Of a DNA stretch of 64,000 nt, positions 52,558 through 61,455 are shown in pieces. Source of the DNA: an uncultured Mucilaginibacter sp. (GTDB taxonomy: Bacteria; Bacteroidota; Bacteroidia; Sphingobacteriales; Sphingobacteriaceae); the NCBI GenBank assembly GCA_903891475.1, contig CAITEP010000036.1:117361-181360 (forward strand), read 5' to 3'. The stretch's first letter is position 1. Each line of letters starts with the position of its first letter. Both the position numbers and the translations under genes were made by a program. Below the pieces are notes generated by a model. That model had not been told where the DNA came from. It did not search any database and was given only the letters and a program-made list of their open reading frames with translations.

Positions 52558-53595
52558 TCAATTCATCTCAAAAGCCTTACACAAATTAAAAGCTGTTTGT
52601 GTTTTGTTTAAACCTGCTCCAAAAAGGATGGATTTTAGTTTTATTTCCTCGGATTTATAGGCTTTTATGTTTTGGTGATAACCTGTAATAGCATTATAAG
52701 CCCCAAAAAGTGTGCCTTTTGTGGTGTGCATTTGCTGGGTTTGGTTGCTAAATGCATAATCGCAAACCTTTTCAAGGGTATTTAAATAACGGCTTGGGTA
52801 CTCGTCCATATTTTCATCCTGTACTTTTTCAAATACTTCCTTGCTTGGTGCCATGGCTTGCTGTATTAATTTGATTACCTGTTTATCAGTAATTGGCGTT
52901 TTAGCCCAGCGGTTAAAAATAACGTCTAGCTCCTCGGTCAATCGGTTTGATATACCCATAACGTTATGCGCCTGTTTCAGTCGCTCCTGCGCGCTTTGGG
53001 TATGGCGTATTTTTATACAGTTGGTCATATTATCTAAAGCAGCGTTTAAGGTGTTGTTACATACTATGCGGGTAGGGGTAAAGGCAGCGGTTATACTCCC
53101 GTAACCGTCATGACTGGTAGTCAGGAATAAATATTTTTCGATTAAATCGTCATTGCCTACTCTGATATATCCCGGGAGTTTAGCGGTAATGAATATTTTC
53201 TCTCCGTTTCCCAAAGCCCCCGCGGTTTCGTATAAAATACCCTCTCCACCTCCTACAATGGCATCAAAAAAAGAAAAAGCGTCTTTATTCTGTACTATTT
53301 GATAATCCTTGCCTACTATCCCCAAAATTTGATCGGTGTCGGATCGTACCGTTGCAAAAAAGTTAGAAACCTTTAATTTATTGGGGCTTCTTTCTTCACC
53401 TGTTAAAAAATCAGGATTGTTTAAAGTGTAAAGCGGTCGTTTTTCTACGGTATAGTCTAGGCCCGCAAATTCGATTGCTTCCCCGCTGGTTGGGTAGTCT
53501 GTTACTATTTGCCCCAGGTTATGCCATGCTTTTTCCTTCGTACCCATAAAGCTATATTTACCTGTATTTTGATTAAAGTTGATATTGTGTGCCAT
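52558..53595 (-). CDS. DUF932 domain protein
   Basis: 345 residues. It opens AHNINFNQNTGKYSFMGTKE followed by AWHNLG, and continues with GKDYQIVQNKDAFSFFDAIV, LFLTTSHDGYGSITAAFTPT and RIVCNNTLNAAL, which are the DUF932 (phage/plasmid-like protein, LGT_TIGR03299-type) landmarks. Genes of this family occur on conjugative elements and plasmids of Bacteroidota next to small hypothetical genes; their role is not known. It ends in a terminator and is the last gene of a minus-strand operon with three smaller genes (53652, 53834, 54037). Confidence 0.9.
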   Translation of the reverse strand: MAHNINFNQNTGKYSFMGTKEKAWHNLGQIVTDYPTSGEAIEFAGLDYTVEKRPLYTLNNPDFLTGEERSPNKLKVSNFFATVRSDTDQILGIVGKDYQIVQNKDAFSFFDAIVGGGEGILYETAGALGNGEKIFITAKLPGYIRVGNDDLIEKYLFLTTSHDGYGSITAAFTPTRIVCNNTLNAALDNMTNCIKIRHTQSAQERLKQAHNVMGISNRLTEELDVIFNRWAKTPITDKQVIKLIQQAMAPSKEVFEKVQDENMDEYPSRYLNTLEKVCDYAFSNQTQQMHTTKGTLFGAYNAITGYHQNIKAYKSEEIKLKSILFGAGLNKTQTAFNLCKAFEMN

Positions 53596-53651
53596 GATTG
53601 TTATTTTTTTATTTCGTTATTTGTTTACTTCGTTAATTGATTATTTGTTTA

Positions 53652-53822
53652 TTAATTGGTTGTGGTTTTTAGTGGGATAATTTCCGATTTCAGCACCTTT
53701 ACATTTTCAGTGCTGGGTATTTGGTAGGTAGTTCCTGCAATCAATTCTTTTGTAGCGTTATAGGTGCTTTGCAGTTTGGTAGAAACGGCTACTTTGAGCA
53801 ATAAATAAATATGTTGTTCCAT
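53652..53822 (-). CDS. 56-residue protein of the DUF932 operon
   Basis: ATG at 53822, TAA at 53652-53654. It begins EQHIYLLLKVAVSTKLQSTY and ends with a Lys/Thr-rich tail (LKSEIIPLKTTTN). There is no membrane helix and no known family. It lies between the 42-residue gene and the DUF932 gene, with gaps of 11 and 56 bases. The tidy gap spacing and the soluble composition support it being a gene of the mobile-element operon. Confidence 0.55.
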   Translation of the reverse strand: MEQHIYLLLKVAVSTKLQSTYNATKELIAGTTYQIPSTENVKVLKSEIIPLKTTTN

Positions 53823-53833
53823 ATTGGTTAATC

Positions 53834-53962
53834 TTAGTTTTTAATTGCTTTCATAAATTCATTATAATCAAACTGAAAAACGGCAGGGTTTTCAATTGCC
53901 ATTTGTTCGGCGTAGCCTTCCCAAAATATTTGGTTGGTTAGCTCTATAAATAATTCATACAT
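53834..53962 (-). CDS. 42-residue protein of the DUF932 operon
   Basis: ATG at 53962, TAA at 53834-53836. The peptide is acidic and aromatic (YELFIELTNQIFWEGYAEQM ... FQFDYNEFMKAIKN), which would form one or two helices. No family is recognised. It lies 25 bases after the terminator at 53989-54037 and 11 bases before the next gene. Small acidic proteins in such element operons are sometimes anti-restriction or regulatory proteins; here this is speculation. Confidence 0.5.
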   Translation of the reverse strand: MYELFIELTNQIFWEGYAEQMAIENPAVFQFDYNEFMKAIKN

Positions 53963-53988
53963 CTTATTTGCTGTTTAAGGGTTAAACA

Positions 53989-54036
53989 AAAAAAAATACC
54001 CTCTCCCAAACTACTGGGAAAGGGTATTTAGTTTTT
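53989..54036 (-). terminator. Intrinsic terminator after the 188-residue gene
   Basis: AATACCCTCTCCCA, a 6-base loop, TGGGAAAGGGTATT: a 13-14 pair stem with one mismatch, with an A run on one side and a T run on the other, so it may work in both directions. On the minus strand it follows directly on the stop at 54037. Confidence 0.75.
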
Positions 54037-54603
54037 TTAGGCTTGCGGAAAATTGATGGTCGATTCAATTTCATCCAGCTTGTTATTACAGGCATCAAAA
54101 ATAAACTGTGATACCATACGGATTAATCCCGGTGTATTGGTTACAAACTCTCTAGCCCTGTCATCCTTAATAATCAGCTTACAGGCTTGGTAAGGGTTAC
54201 TTTCCAATTCGTCATTGCTTTCCATGAGGGCAACTTCAAAGTCTTCCAATAGCTTAATACGGGCTATCAGGGTTAACCTTTGTATGCTTTTGCGGTGCAA
54301 GTCGTTTACCGCCTTTAGTTTCGCCTCAAGGCTTAAAACAGGCTTTACAATCTTTTCTTCTTCCACTAAAACCGCTACTGGTTTTACTTCCACAATGGCG
54401 GGTAAAACAATTTCCTTTTCAGCTTCCACCGCTTCGGCTGGTTTTTCTTCGGCAATTGGTTTTGTTTCGGTTTTGCCGTTACCGTGTTGGGCTTTGGCAG
54501 GTAAAGCGTTTTGATGTTTGGTAACTCCGTTTTGAGTTCCGTTTGTGTTGTTTGTTTTGGCTGGCATGTCTTTTACTGCGCTACCGTTGTTTTGAAAATC
54601 CAT
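54037..54603 (-). CDS. Mobile-element hypothetical protein with low-complexity N-terminus
   Basis: 188 residues. The first 85 are low complexity, rich in Asn, Lys, Glu, Val and Ala (KPAEAVEAEKEIVLPAIVEV), probably disordered. The C-terminal 100 are helical: LKAVNDLHRKSIQRLTLIAR, DDRAREFVTNTPGLIRMVSQ and DACNNKLDEIESTI. Proteins with this plan occur upstream of DUF932 genes in Bacteroidota elements; a function is not known to me. It is the first gene of the operon, but the terminator directly after it may reduce read-through. Confidence 0.7.
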   Translation of the reverse strand: MDFQNNGSAVKDMPAKTNNTNGTQNGVTKHQNALPAKAQHGNGKTETKPIAEEKPAEAVEAEKEIVLPAIVEVKPVAVLVEEEKIVKPVLSLEAKLKAVNDLHRKSIQRLTLIARIKLLEDFEVALMESNDELESNPYQACKLIIKDDRAREFVTNTPGLIRMVSQFIFDACNNKLDEIESTINFPQA

Positions 54604-54672
54604 TTTGTTATGGGATTAAAGGGTTAAAAAACTGTTAATTTTTCTCTTCCTTTCGTCCCCTTCCCCTGAAAG

Positions 54673-54860
54673 TATTTTTTCAAAAGAAAAAGGAAAAAAA
54701 GAAAGCCCAATAAAGGGTGCCTTTAAGCGAAAACGGGAGAGCTATAAGTCCCGAAGGGTGGTTTGCAGGGAGTGATAACGAACGGAAAACCATTATGCGC
54801 TCGTACGTTGCAGCGGCACCATATTTGCTGCCTCTTTTTTCCTTTCTTTTGAAAAAAATA
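54673..54860. mobile_element. 188-bp element with 29-base terminal inverted repeats (MITE-like)
   Basis: The left end TATTTTTTCAAAAGAAAAAGG (54673 onward) and the right end (54832-54860) read inverted are alike over about 29 bases with few gaps. The 130 bases between are more GC-rich than their surroundings and hold no gene. No target-site duplication was established. It could be a non-autonomous transposon remnant or a large structured RNA; it separates the DUF932 operon from the HipBA-type module. Confidence 0.5.
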
Positions 54861-54901
54861 GGTTCTCAGGGTATAAGCCCATCTTCATAAAATCTTTAAT
54901 G

Positions 54902-55016
54902 TATATTTGCATCATGATAATTAATGACTGAAATAGCAATCATCAAAACATATAAATAACGTTAATGATTGAATTAGTAATCATAAAATAAAAAATTGCA
55001 TTTTAAAATAAATTTG
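54902..55016 (+). promoter_or_regulatory. Promoter region of the HipBA-type operon with a 23-base direct repeat
   Basis: TTAATGACTGAAATAGCAATCAT (54921-54943, 20 of 23 bases shown in its core) recurs with few changes at 54962-54984, 41 bases (four helical turns) later. TATATTTG (54902-54909) and TAAATTTG (55009-55016) fit the TAnnTTTG element; the second is the more likely promoter, as it lies right before the operator palindrome at 55023. Confidence 0.5.
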
Positions 55017-55022
55017 TATATT

Positions 55023-55086
55023 TGCTTGCAAAAGCAAGCATTAACAAATATAAATATAATTATTGATGGCAAAAGCAAGCATTAAC
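55023..55086 (+). promoter_or_regulatory. Operator of the HipBA-type operon: palindrome plus direct repeat
   Basis: TGCTTGCAAAAGCAAGCA (55023-55040) is a perfect palindrome at the predicted transcript start. Its right half extended, GCAAAAGCAAGCATTAAC (55028-55045), recurs at 55069-55086, where it encodes residues 2-7 of the antitoxin. HipB-type repressors bind such sites and repress their own operon. Confidence 0.6.
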
Positions 55087-55422
55087 TGGTACTCGATGAA
55101 TGATCCGAGTATTTTAAGCCAAATTGGTCAGTTTATACAGGATAGCCGTTTACAACAGAACAAAACACAACAGCAGTTGGCTGATGCTGCGGGTATTAGC
55201 CGCTCCACAGTCAGTCAATTAGAATTGGGTAACGGGACAACCTTGTTGTCTTTAATTCAAATCCTTCGGGTATTGGGCCAATTGGCAGTATTGCAGAGTT
55301 TTGAAATAGAACAAAAGATAAGTCCTTTGAAGCTAGCCAAACTGGAGCAGCAAAAACGGAAAAGAGCCAGAAGGCATCAAAGACCTACAAACACAATAAA
55401 TACGGACGGCAATGATTGGTAG
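55066..55422 (+). CDS. hipB: HipB-like XRE antitoxin
   Basis: 118 residues from the ATG at 55066. The helix-turn-helix is in QFIQDSRLQQNKTQQQLADA and AGISRSTVSQLELGNGTTLL, followed by a helical dimer part and a very basic tail (QQKRKRARRHQR). The tail is longer than in E. coli HipB (88 residues). It overlaps the toxin gene by 11 bases, the usual antitoxin-first order. It should neutralise the kinase and repress the operon through the sites at 55023-55086. Confidence 0.88.
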   Translation: MAKASINWYSMNDPSILSQIGQFIQDSRLQQNKTQQQLADAAGISRSTVSQLELGNGTTLLSLIQILRVLGQLAVLQSFEIEQKISPLKLAKLEQQKRKRARRHQRPTNTINTDGNDW

Positions 55423-56704
55423 CGCGTTTATCAATTTGTGGGGAGAGCGTGTTGGCGCGATTAGCTGGAACGCAGAAAGACAAGTGGCAGATTTCGAGTA
55501 TGAACCCTCATTTTTAAGCAAAGGTTGGGATATTGCTCCTTTAAAGATGCCTATCAGCGAATCAAGGGGAAGGATATTTTCATTTAATGAGTTAAGGGGA
55601 AACCTTACTTTTAAAGGATTACCCGGATTATTGGCGGATGTACTGCCAGACCGTTTTGGCAATACATTGATCAATACTTGGCTGGCTAGGACTGGTCGTT
55701 CGGCGGATAGCATGAACCCGGTTGAAATGTTGTGTTTTATTGGAAAAAGAGGGATGGGTGCATTGGAGTTTGAACCAGTAGTACCAAAAGGCAAAGAAAG
55801 TTCCACAAAGTTGGAGGTGGATAGCTTGGTTGAAATCGCCGAAGCTATCCTTTCAGGAAGAAAAAACTTTCATGCCAGCTTATCTAACCACGATGAAAAG
55901 GAATTATCGGATATTATAAAGATTGGCAGTTCGGCCGGAGGCGCAAGGGCAAAAGCCTTGATTGCTTATAACCCCGAAACTGGAGAAGTAAGAAGCGGAC
56001 AAGCGGATGCGCCCAAAGGTTATACGCATTGGCTCATAAAGTTTGATGGTGTGCAGGATAACCAAACAGGTACTCCGCAAGGTTATGGCCGGGTGGAGAT
56101 GGCCTACCATAAAATGGCAACAGACTGCGGTATAACCATGACGGAATGCAGACTGTTGGAAGAAAATGGCAGGGCACATTTTATGACCAGGCGTTTTGAT
56201 CGTATCCCCAATATTGGCAAAATACATGTACAAACTTTTTGCGCCATGCAGCATTATGATTTTAATAACATATTGGATTATAGTTATGAAGAGCTATTCC
56301 AAACCATGCGTTTGCTACGGCTCGACTATAAGCAGGCTGAGCAGCTTTACCGAAGAATGGTTTTTAATGTAATGGCCCGAAATTGCGACGACCATGCCAA
56401 AAACTTCGCCTTTACAATGGATAAAAACGGACAATGGGCATTGTCTCCGGCGTATGATGTAAGTTATGCTTACCGCCCCGGTAGTCATTGGGTAAGCCAG
56501 CAATCATTGAGTGTGAACGGAAAGAGACAGGGAATAACCAGAAAAGATTTATTGGAAGTGGCGAAACAAATAAGCCTCAAAAAAGCGGATGAAGTTATAG
56601 GGCAAGTACAAAGCGTTTTAGAAAACTGGAAATATTATGCGGAGGAATACAAGGTACAGCCCGACCTGAAAATGTTGATTGGCAATTCGTTTATTTTGTA
56701 TTAG
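55412..56704 (+). CDS. hipA: HipA-family serine/threonine kinase toxin
   Basis: 430 residues, the usual size. The N-terminal HipA_N part has FSFNELRGNLTFKGLPGLLA and DVLPDRFGN; the kinase core has the Gly-rich loop IGSSAGGARAKA (171-182), the lysine strand THWLIKFD, catalytic loop NCDDHAKN (324-331) and the metal site LSPAYDV (Asp349). All key residues are present, so the kinase is probably active. Known HipA proteins phosphorylate an aminoacyl-tRNA synthetase (GltX in E. coli) and induce persistence; HipT-like relatives target TrpS. The target here is unknown. Confidence 0.92.
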   Translation: MIGSAFINLWGERVGAISWNAERQVADFEYEPSFLSKGWDIAPLKMPISESRGRIFSFNELRGNLTFKGLPGLLADVLPDRFGNTLINTWLARTGRSADSMNPVEMLCFIGKRGMGALEFEPVVPKGKESSTKLEVDSLVEIAEAILSGRKNFHASLSNHDEKELSDIIKIGSSAGGARAKALIAYNPETGEVRSGQADAPKGYTHWLIKFDGVQDNQTGTPQGYGRVEMAYHKMATDCGITMTECRLLEENGRAHFMTRRFDRIPNIGKIHVQTFCAMQHYDFNNILDYSYEELFQTMRLLRLDYKQAEQLYRRMVFNVMARNCDDHAKNFAFTMDKNGQWALSPAYDVSYAYRPGSHWVSQQSLSVNGKRQGITRKDLLEVAKQISLKKADEVIGQVQSVLENWKYYAEEYKVQPDLKMLIGNSFILY

Positions 56705-56764
56705 TAGGTTGTCCCTATTCCAAATGGAATGTTAGGTTTAATTTGGAAAATATTATACCATAAT

Positions 56765-59101
56765 TTATATAGAACTAGGATCTAAAAAACCCCATCCAGT
56801 CAAATCATTTGTGTCAGTTATTGTATTTGAACAATATCTAAATGATATTGATCCATTTGTTTCAGTTAATATTAAAACTCCACCAAAAAGTTTGTCATTG
56901 GTTTTAGTTTGGTTTTCTGTCTCCATATAGGCAATTAAAGCATTATGCTTTTTTGGCGCATCAGCATCCGAGCGTTTCGTTTTAGTGTCAAAAAGGCCAA
57001 TTGAGCCCGATTTAAATTTAACAACAAAATCTACATAAAACAGCCTAAGCTCATCTTGCAAGTTATTATATGGAATTGCAAAGTGTTCCTTTCCATTGTC
57101 CCCGTTTTTGTACCACCATTCTATATAAGGTTCGTTCAATATAAGGAATTTTTTAAATTCTTTCTCTACAGATGATGCTTGTTGATATTCATAAAATGGA
57201 TTTAAAGCATGCTTTTCAATGTCCTCTCCTTTGTATAAATCACTGTAAAACCTTAACTCAGGTACTTCCCATAAACTGTTTTCTACCCTTCTGTTATCAT
57301 TTCCTTTTGCAGCTTGCCATGCCTCAAACCGTTCAAGCGCATTGGCAATATGAGGAATAAGTAAAGCCTTATTTTGTGGATAAAGGAAAAATTTGTGTGC
57401 GCCAGTTTCGAACATTCCTAAGTAATATTCCGCAAAATGAATGAGAGTTTCTCGTAACTTTCTCCAGCTTTTTGATCTGTTGAGTCTGGTTATATTATCA
57501 TAACAAAAGCGTTCAAAATAATTACTAAATTCTGCGGTGGTAATGGCAAAGTGTTTTATCTGGTTTGCGCTTAGCATAATCGAATTAACCTCGTAGGTAT
57601 CAATTTCAATATCTGCAGGTAAATGAATTTGATGTTCATCTATTTCAAATTCCCAACCGTTGGCAATCATTGATTCCAGATTTAAATAAGCTTGTTTTTT
57701 TGCAGCTTCATTGTCTTTCTCGGTAAATAAATCAATATCAGGCAATTGCTTAATACCATAGCGTTTTTCCATTATTTGAAAAAACTGTGGCTCAAAAATG
57801 CTACTCAAAACGCCCGGAGTTGACCTGTCGTTTACAATGGCTGCTGTGGTGAGGTTGTTAAAAACCCAACCTTTATCATTTTTTCTATATGCAATTTGTG
57901 AATTGATATAATCACTATCTGCTGGCACAAAGTTAATGCGGTTACTTTCAATATTTGTATAAACATAACCATAATTCAAGTCATCCTCCACATAATGCCT
58001 TTGATGTGGCATCCGTAAAATTCTACCAACGGTTTGGATTCCAAAATCAGGGCTTTGTACATTTCTATAGCTCACCAATATAGCCGCACGTGGGCAATCC
58101 CATCCTTGCGCAATAGCTTGTTTAAAAATTAAAACATCTTGGTGTCCATTAATATCTTCAAGTCCATCAGTGTCTTTTTCTCCACTTAACCATATTGCAA
58201 GGCGTCCGTTATTTGTTGAAACGTTAAATTCATTAAACAATAAGCCAACTAAGGTATCTCTTATAGATTTATCCTCTTCGCTCAAAGCTGCGTTATCACT
58301 AGGTAGTTGTATTATCAATAATGGATTTACTTTATTAATTCCTAATTCGGCATCGTATTTGTTTTTTAACTCTTGCTTTTTGGCAAAGGCGGTGCGCAAT
58401 AAATGTATGTGAACATTTTCGCCATTTTGTTGTGCCGGATCCAAACCAATATTTAAACGAACTCCCTTTTTAATCATTTGCTCGCCAATTACTTGCTGAC
58501 GTGAAATGAAGACACTTCGTTGAGGGCGGGTTCTTGGTGTAGCCGTAATCATTACCTCAATCTTTGCTCTTATTAAATTCCTAACGGCAATAGCTTGCGG
58601 ACCAGTAAATGCGCTTAAATGTGCTTCATCTATTATTAATATTATCTCGGTTCCGTTTGCCTTAGTGTTTTCAATCAGGGTTTCAAGATTTGTATTGGTT
58701 TCATTTTCTTTACGCCAAATTTTTTTTAATCCATCAACGCTGCTCCAGTTTACAAAAAGTAAATCTTTAGGGTTTAAGTTTGGATTATTGTTCAAGTTAT
58801 CCAAATCAATACATTTCAATTTACTGGTATCGGCGTAAAGCTTATTTAATGAATGAAAGCTTTGAATATGTAGTGTATTTGGGGCAAACCATATAAAGGC
58901 GACATTATTATGTAATCCCGGTTTTAAAGGAAGTTCATCGGTCAATCGTTCCAAATACGAAGCGACCATTACCGTTTTACCAGAGCCAGTTGGCGCCTCT
59001 AATAGGATTGGGACTTGTAATGCTGTAGTGTGTAAAGCCTCATATGTATGTCCTAATAAAGCGTTAACTGCTGTTTCCTGAAATTGTTTAAGTATATACA
59101 T
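56765..59101 (-). CDS. res: Type III restriction enzyme, Res (helicase-nuclease) subunit
   Basis: 778 residues from the ATG at 59101, one base after the mod stop. Superfamily 2 helicase motifs: Walker A APTGSGKTVMVAS, DEAH box IIDEAHLSAF, motif III ITATPRTRPQ, then motif VI TVGRILRMPHQRH. The C-terminal part has a PD-(D/E)xK-like nuclease site, YVDFVVKFKSGSIGLFDTKT. The enzyme cuts DNA away from two head-to-head unmethylated sites when translocation brings complexes together. A reading to 59125 adds eight residues but overlaps mod. No frameshift was seen, so the enzyme may be active. It is somewhat shorter than EcoP15I Res. Confidence 0.92.
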   Translation of the reverse strand: MYILKQFQETAVNALLGHTYEALHTTALQVPILLEAPTGSGKTVMVASYLERLTDELPLKPGLHNNVAFIWFAPNTLHIQSFHSLNKLYADTSKLKCIDLDNLNNNPNLNPKDLLFVNWSSVDGLKKIWRKENETNTNLETLIENTKANGTEIILIIDEAHLSAFTGPQAIAVRNLIRAKIEVMITATPRTRPQRSVFISRQQVIGEQMIKKGVRLNIGLDPAQQNGENVHIHLLRTAFAKKQELKNKYDAELGINKVNPLLIIQLPSDNAALSEEDKSIRDTLVGLLFNEFNVSTNNGRLAIWLSGEKDTDGLEDINGHQDVLIFKQAIAQGWDCPRAAILVSYRNVQSPDFGIQTVGRILRMPHQRHYVEDDLNYGYVYTNIESNRINFVPADSDYINSQIAYRKNDKGWVFNNLTTAAIVNDRSTPGVLSSIFEPQFFQIMEKRYGIKQLPDIDLFTEKDNEAAKKQAYLNLESMIANGWEFEIDEHQIHLPADIEIDTYEVNSIMLSANQIKHFAITTAEFSNYFERFCYDNITRLNRSKSWRKLRETLIHFAEYYLGMFETGAHKFFLYPQNKALLIPHIANALERFEAWQAAKGNDNRRVENSLWEVPELRFYSDLYKGEDIEKHALNPFYEYQQASSVEKEFKKFLILNEPYIEWWYKNGDNGKEHFAIPYNNLQDELRLFYVDFVVKFKSGSIGLFDTKTKRSDADAPKKHNALIAYMETENQTKTNDKLFGGVLILTETNGSISFRYCSNTITDTNDLTGWGFLDPSSI

Positions 59102-59102
59102 A

Positions 59103-61031
59103 TTATTCTTCAGTCGGTTGTTCAAATAATTCAGGAGTACTTGCGGTATCTTTTGTTTCTGATGGATTTATTAGTTTCCTATCTAATTTCAAGGTTCGAA
59201 AAGTTGCCCTGTAAGCATTATAAATGGCATCAGGTAAGGGTAATGCATCAATTTTTTCGGCAACGTCTACAAAATCAGCTGCTAATGTTTCTTTTTCCGG
59301 GCTAAAAGCATAAAGTTTTATTGGTTGGTTTGTTGCTAATGTTTTAATGTAGGTAATTAACTGCTCGCATACAGCATTTTGACTTCTGCTGTGGTAAACA
59401 ACTATCATATATTTACCTTCCTCGTTTGTAAAAATTCTGCATTGAATTGGATTAAAACCATTGCTCTCTGTGATATCAGTATAGCAATCTTCCTTTATTT
59501 GTAACAACTCTGTGCTGGCTTGGGTAAGCAGTCTTTTATTAACTTCCGTTTTGGTACTTGATACAAATTCGCTTTTGTAGTATCTCAAATTGTTCTGTGT
59601 TAATCCTTCAATCCTTAACCCTTTGATGTTATAATAACCTTCAATTACCTTTTTATTACGCTCATAAGTGACTTCTTCACAAATATTATTTTCATTATTC
59701 GTAACTAAAATGCATTGCCTTTTTCCTCCATCTTCGAAATTAAGTTGCATAGCAGCATGTAATGTGCTACCAGAACCTGCAAAGAAATCAAGTAAAACGC
59801 CATTTTTAAACCCTGCGATTTCATAAATCTTATGAAGAAATTTAATAGGTTTTTTCCCATTTCTAAATTCAATACCTCCTTCATATCCAACATTATTGAA
59901 ATCATCAACAAAATCAAAATAATTTGGATAAGGTACGTCTTTATTATCACTTCTATTTTGAGGTACGCCTTGAAAATAATCTCCATTTATTCTTTTATTA
60001 TCATAGGGCAATAGAAAATATCTAAAAGGCATTTCATCGTCGCCCATATCTGGAACACGATAAAGTGTACCAAATTCTTTACCTATTTTATGAGAAAAAT
60101 GTTTCATGAAAAATCGACCGGAACTGTTGCCTTCTTTGATTGAACCTCGTATACTTATTTTTTTAAGAGAACTTATATTAGGACTTGTTTTAACCACTCG
60201 ATAATCACCAGGACGAAAAACGCTCACTAATTTATTATCTAAGGTGATTAAATCGGGGTTACTTACCAATTCCTCTATACGATACGTATACAGATCGTTA
60301 GAGGTGTTGTCCTCTATTCGTTTTACAGTTTTGAAGTCAGAAGAATTCCTATACATTAACAAAAACTCTGTTACTTCATGAAAATCTTTGTCTCCTTTTA
60401 ATATTCTGTTTTCGTGCCTTACTTTTATTGTAAATACTGTTAAATAGTTATCCAAACCAAAAATTTCATCTGTTAATATTTTGAGTTGACAAAGCTCATC
60501 TTCATTTATCGAAATGAAAATTACTCCACTTGTTTTTAGAAGACTTTTAGCAATTCTAAGTCGTTTATTAATAAAACTAAGCCATTTACTATGTCTAAAT
60601 GCATCATCTTTATCAACGTAATTGTCATTGTATCTAAAGTCATTGCTTCCTGTATTATAAGGAGGGTCAATGTAAATCAAGTCTATTTGACTTTGGTGGG
60701 TGAAAGTGAGTGCCGTTAAAGCGTGTAAATTATCTCCTTCTATAAGTATATGGTTTGGAGCGGGATTATTTGAGGTTTGATTTTCTTCATCAAAAAGTTC
60801 CTTTGTAGTAATTGTTCGAGACTTTAAATCTTTCGCTAAAATTCTTTTCTCCTTAACCTCTTTAAGTACCGGTAAAAATTGGCGTAATTGTTCCTCAACT
60901 TCTTCTGGTTTATCCTCCCATACCAGGCCGTATTTCTTTTTAGTTTTAACCAAGTCAATTAAAGCTTCTTTTTCATCAGCTGTTAGCCCGTCTAATTGTT
61001 TTAGTTTTTGTATTAGGTCTTGTTTATTCAT
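59103..61031 (-). CDS. mod: Type III DNA adenine-N6 methyltransferase, Mod subunit
   Basis: 642 residues. Motif IV DPPYNTG lies at 122-128 and motif I LLDFFAGSGSTLHA further on, the order of beta-class amino methyltransferases, as in all type III Mod proteins. The part between them, about 150-400, is the target-recognition domain, the part that varies most between Mod proteins. Mod recognises an asymmetric 5-6 base site, methylates one strand, and forms a complex with Res. On the minus strand a -7 element TACTTTTG (61079-61086) lies about 48 bases before the ATG at 61031. No simple repeat tract of the kind that drives phase variation was seen in the gene. Confidence 0.93.
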   Translation of the reverse strand: MNKQDLIQKLKQLDGLTADEKEALIDLVKTKKKYGLVWEDKPEEVEEQLRQFLPVLKEVKEKRILAKDLKSRTITTKELFDEENQTSNNPAPNHILIEGDNLHALTALTFTHQSQIDLIYIDPPYNTGSNDFRYNDNYVDKDDAFRHSKWLSFINKRLRIAKSLLKTSGVIFISINEDELCQLKILTDEIFGLDNYLTVFTIKVRHENRILKGDKDFHEVTEFLLMYRNSSDFKTVKRIEDNTSNDLYTYRIEELVSNPDLITLDNKLVSVFRPGDYRVVKTSPNISSLKKISIRGSIKEGNSSGRFFMKHFSHKIGKEFGTLYRVPDMGDDEMPFRYFLLPYDNKRINGDYFQGVPQNRSDNKDVPYPNYFDFVDDFNNVGYEGGIEFRNGKKPIKFLHKIYEIAGFKNGVLLDFFAGSGSTLHAAMQLNFEDGGKRQCILVTNNENNICEEVTYERNKKVIEGYYNIKGLRIEGLTQNNLRYYKSEFVSSTKTEVNKRLLTQASTELLQIKEDCYTDITESNGFNPIQCRIFTNEEGKYMIVVYHSRSQNAVCEQLITYIKTLATNQPIKLYAFSPEKETLAADFVDVAEKIDALPLPDAIYNAYRATFRTLKLDRKLINPSETKDTASTPELFEQPTEE

Positions 61032-61078
61032 TTTAAATAATAAGGAGGCTAGTTGATGTTATTTTAGAATTTAGTTTA

Positions 61079-61086
61079 CAAAAGTA
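61079..61086 (-). promoter_or_regulatory. -7 element of the mod-res operon
   Basis: On the minus strand TACTTTTG fits TAnnTTTG and would give a leader of about 40 bases before mod. Confidence 0.5.
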
Positions 61087-61309
61087 TTTACTGAAGCTTC
61101 GGTATCGAAATATGTTTACAACCTTTTCAAAGATAATATTTTCAATCAATACTAATTAAATGCTGCACCTTTTACTATAAGAAAGCCAATTATTAAAATT
61201 ATTTTATTTGAAACTTGACAAAATTAATTTTTTATTGAGGTTTGTTTTGTCAACTACATTTTAAAATATACTCCATCGAATCTTTAATCTTATATCATGT
61301 TAGATTGTT

Positions 61310-61455
61310 TTTTTGGGGGCAAGTTGCGCGCCCCATTAACCTTCATCCATCCGACATGAGGTACGAATGACGGCATGGTGGAAGGCAAGATGTTAATGTA
61401 TGGCAAAAATGACAATCGGAATTTTTGTGGTACATTAACACATCTTGCAACTTAA
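61310..61455. repeat. Nested inverted repeats with a long hairpin
   Basis: The left arm GCAAGATGTTAATGTATGG plus CAAAAAT (61385-61410) and the right arm (61421-61448) pair over about 26 bases around the 10-base loop GACAATCGGA. Just before it, GGGG...CCCC (61315-61335) and CATTAAC/GTTAATG pairs allow alternative folds. There is no gene. It could be a structured RNA, a replication or transfer origin, or a large terminator. Confidence 0.55.

Noticed and set aside
59103..61031. Phase-variable mod gene
   Set aside because: No homopolymer or short tandem repeat tract long enough was seen in the gene.
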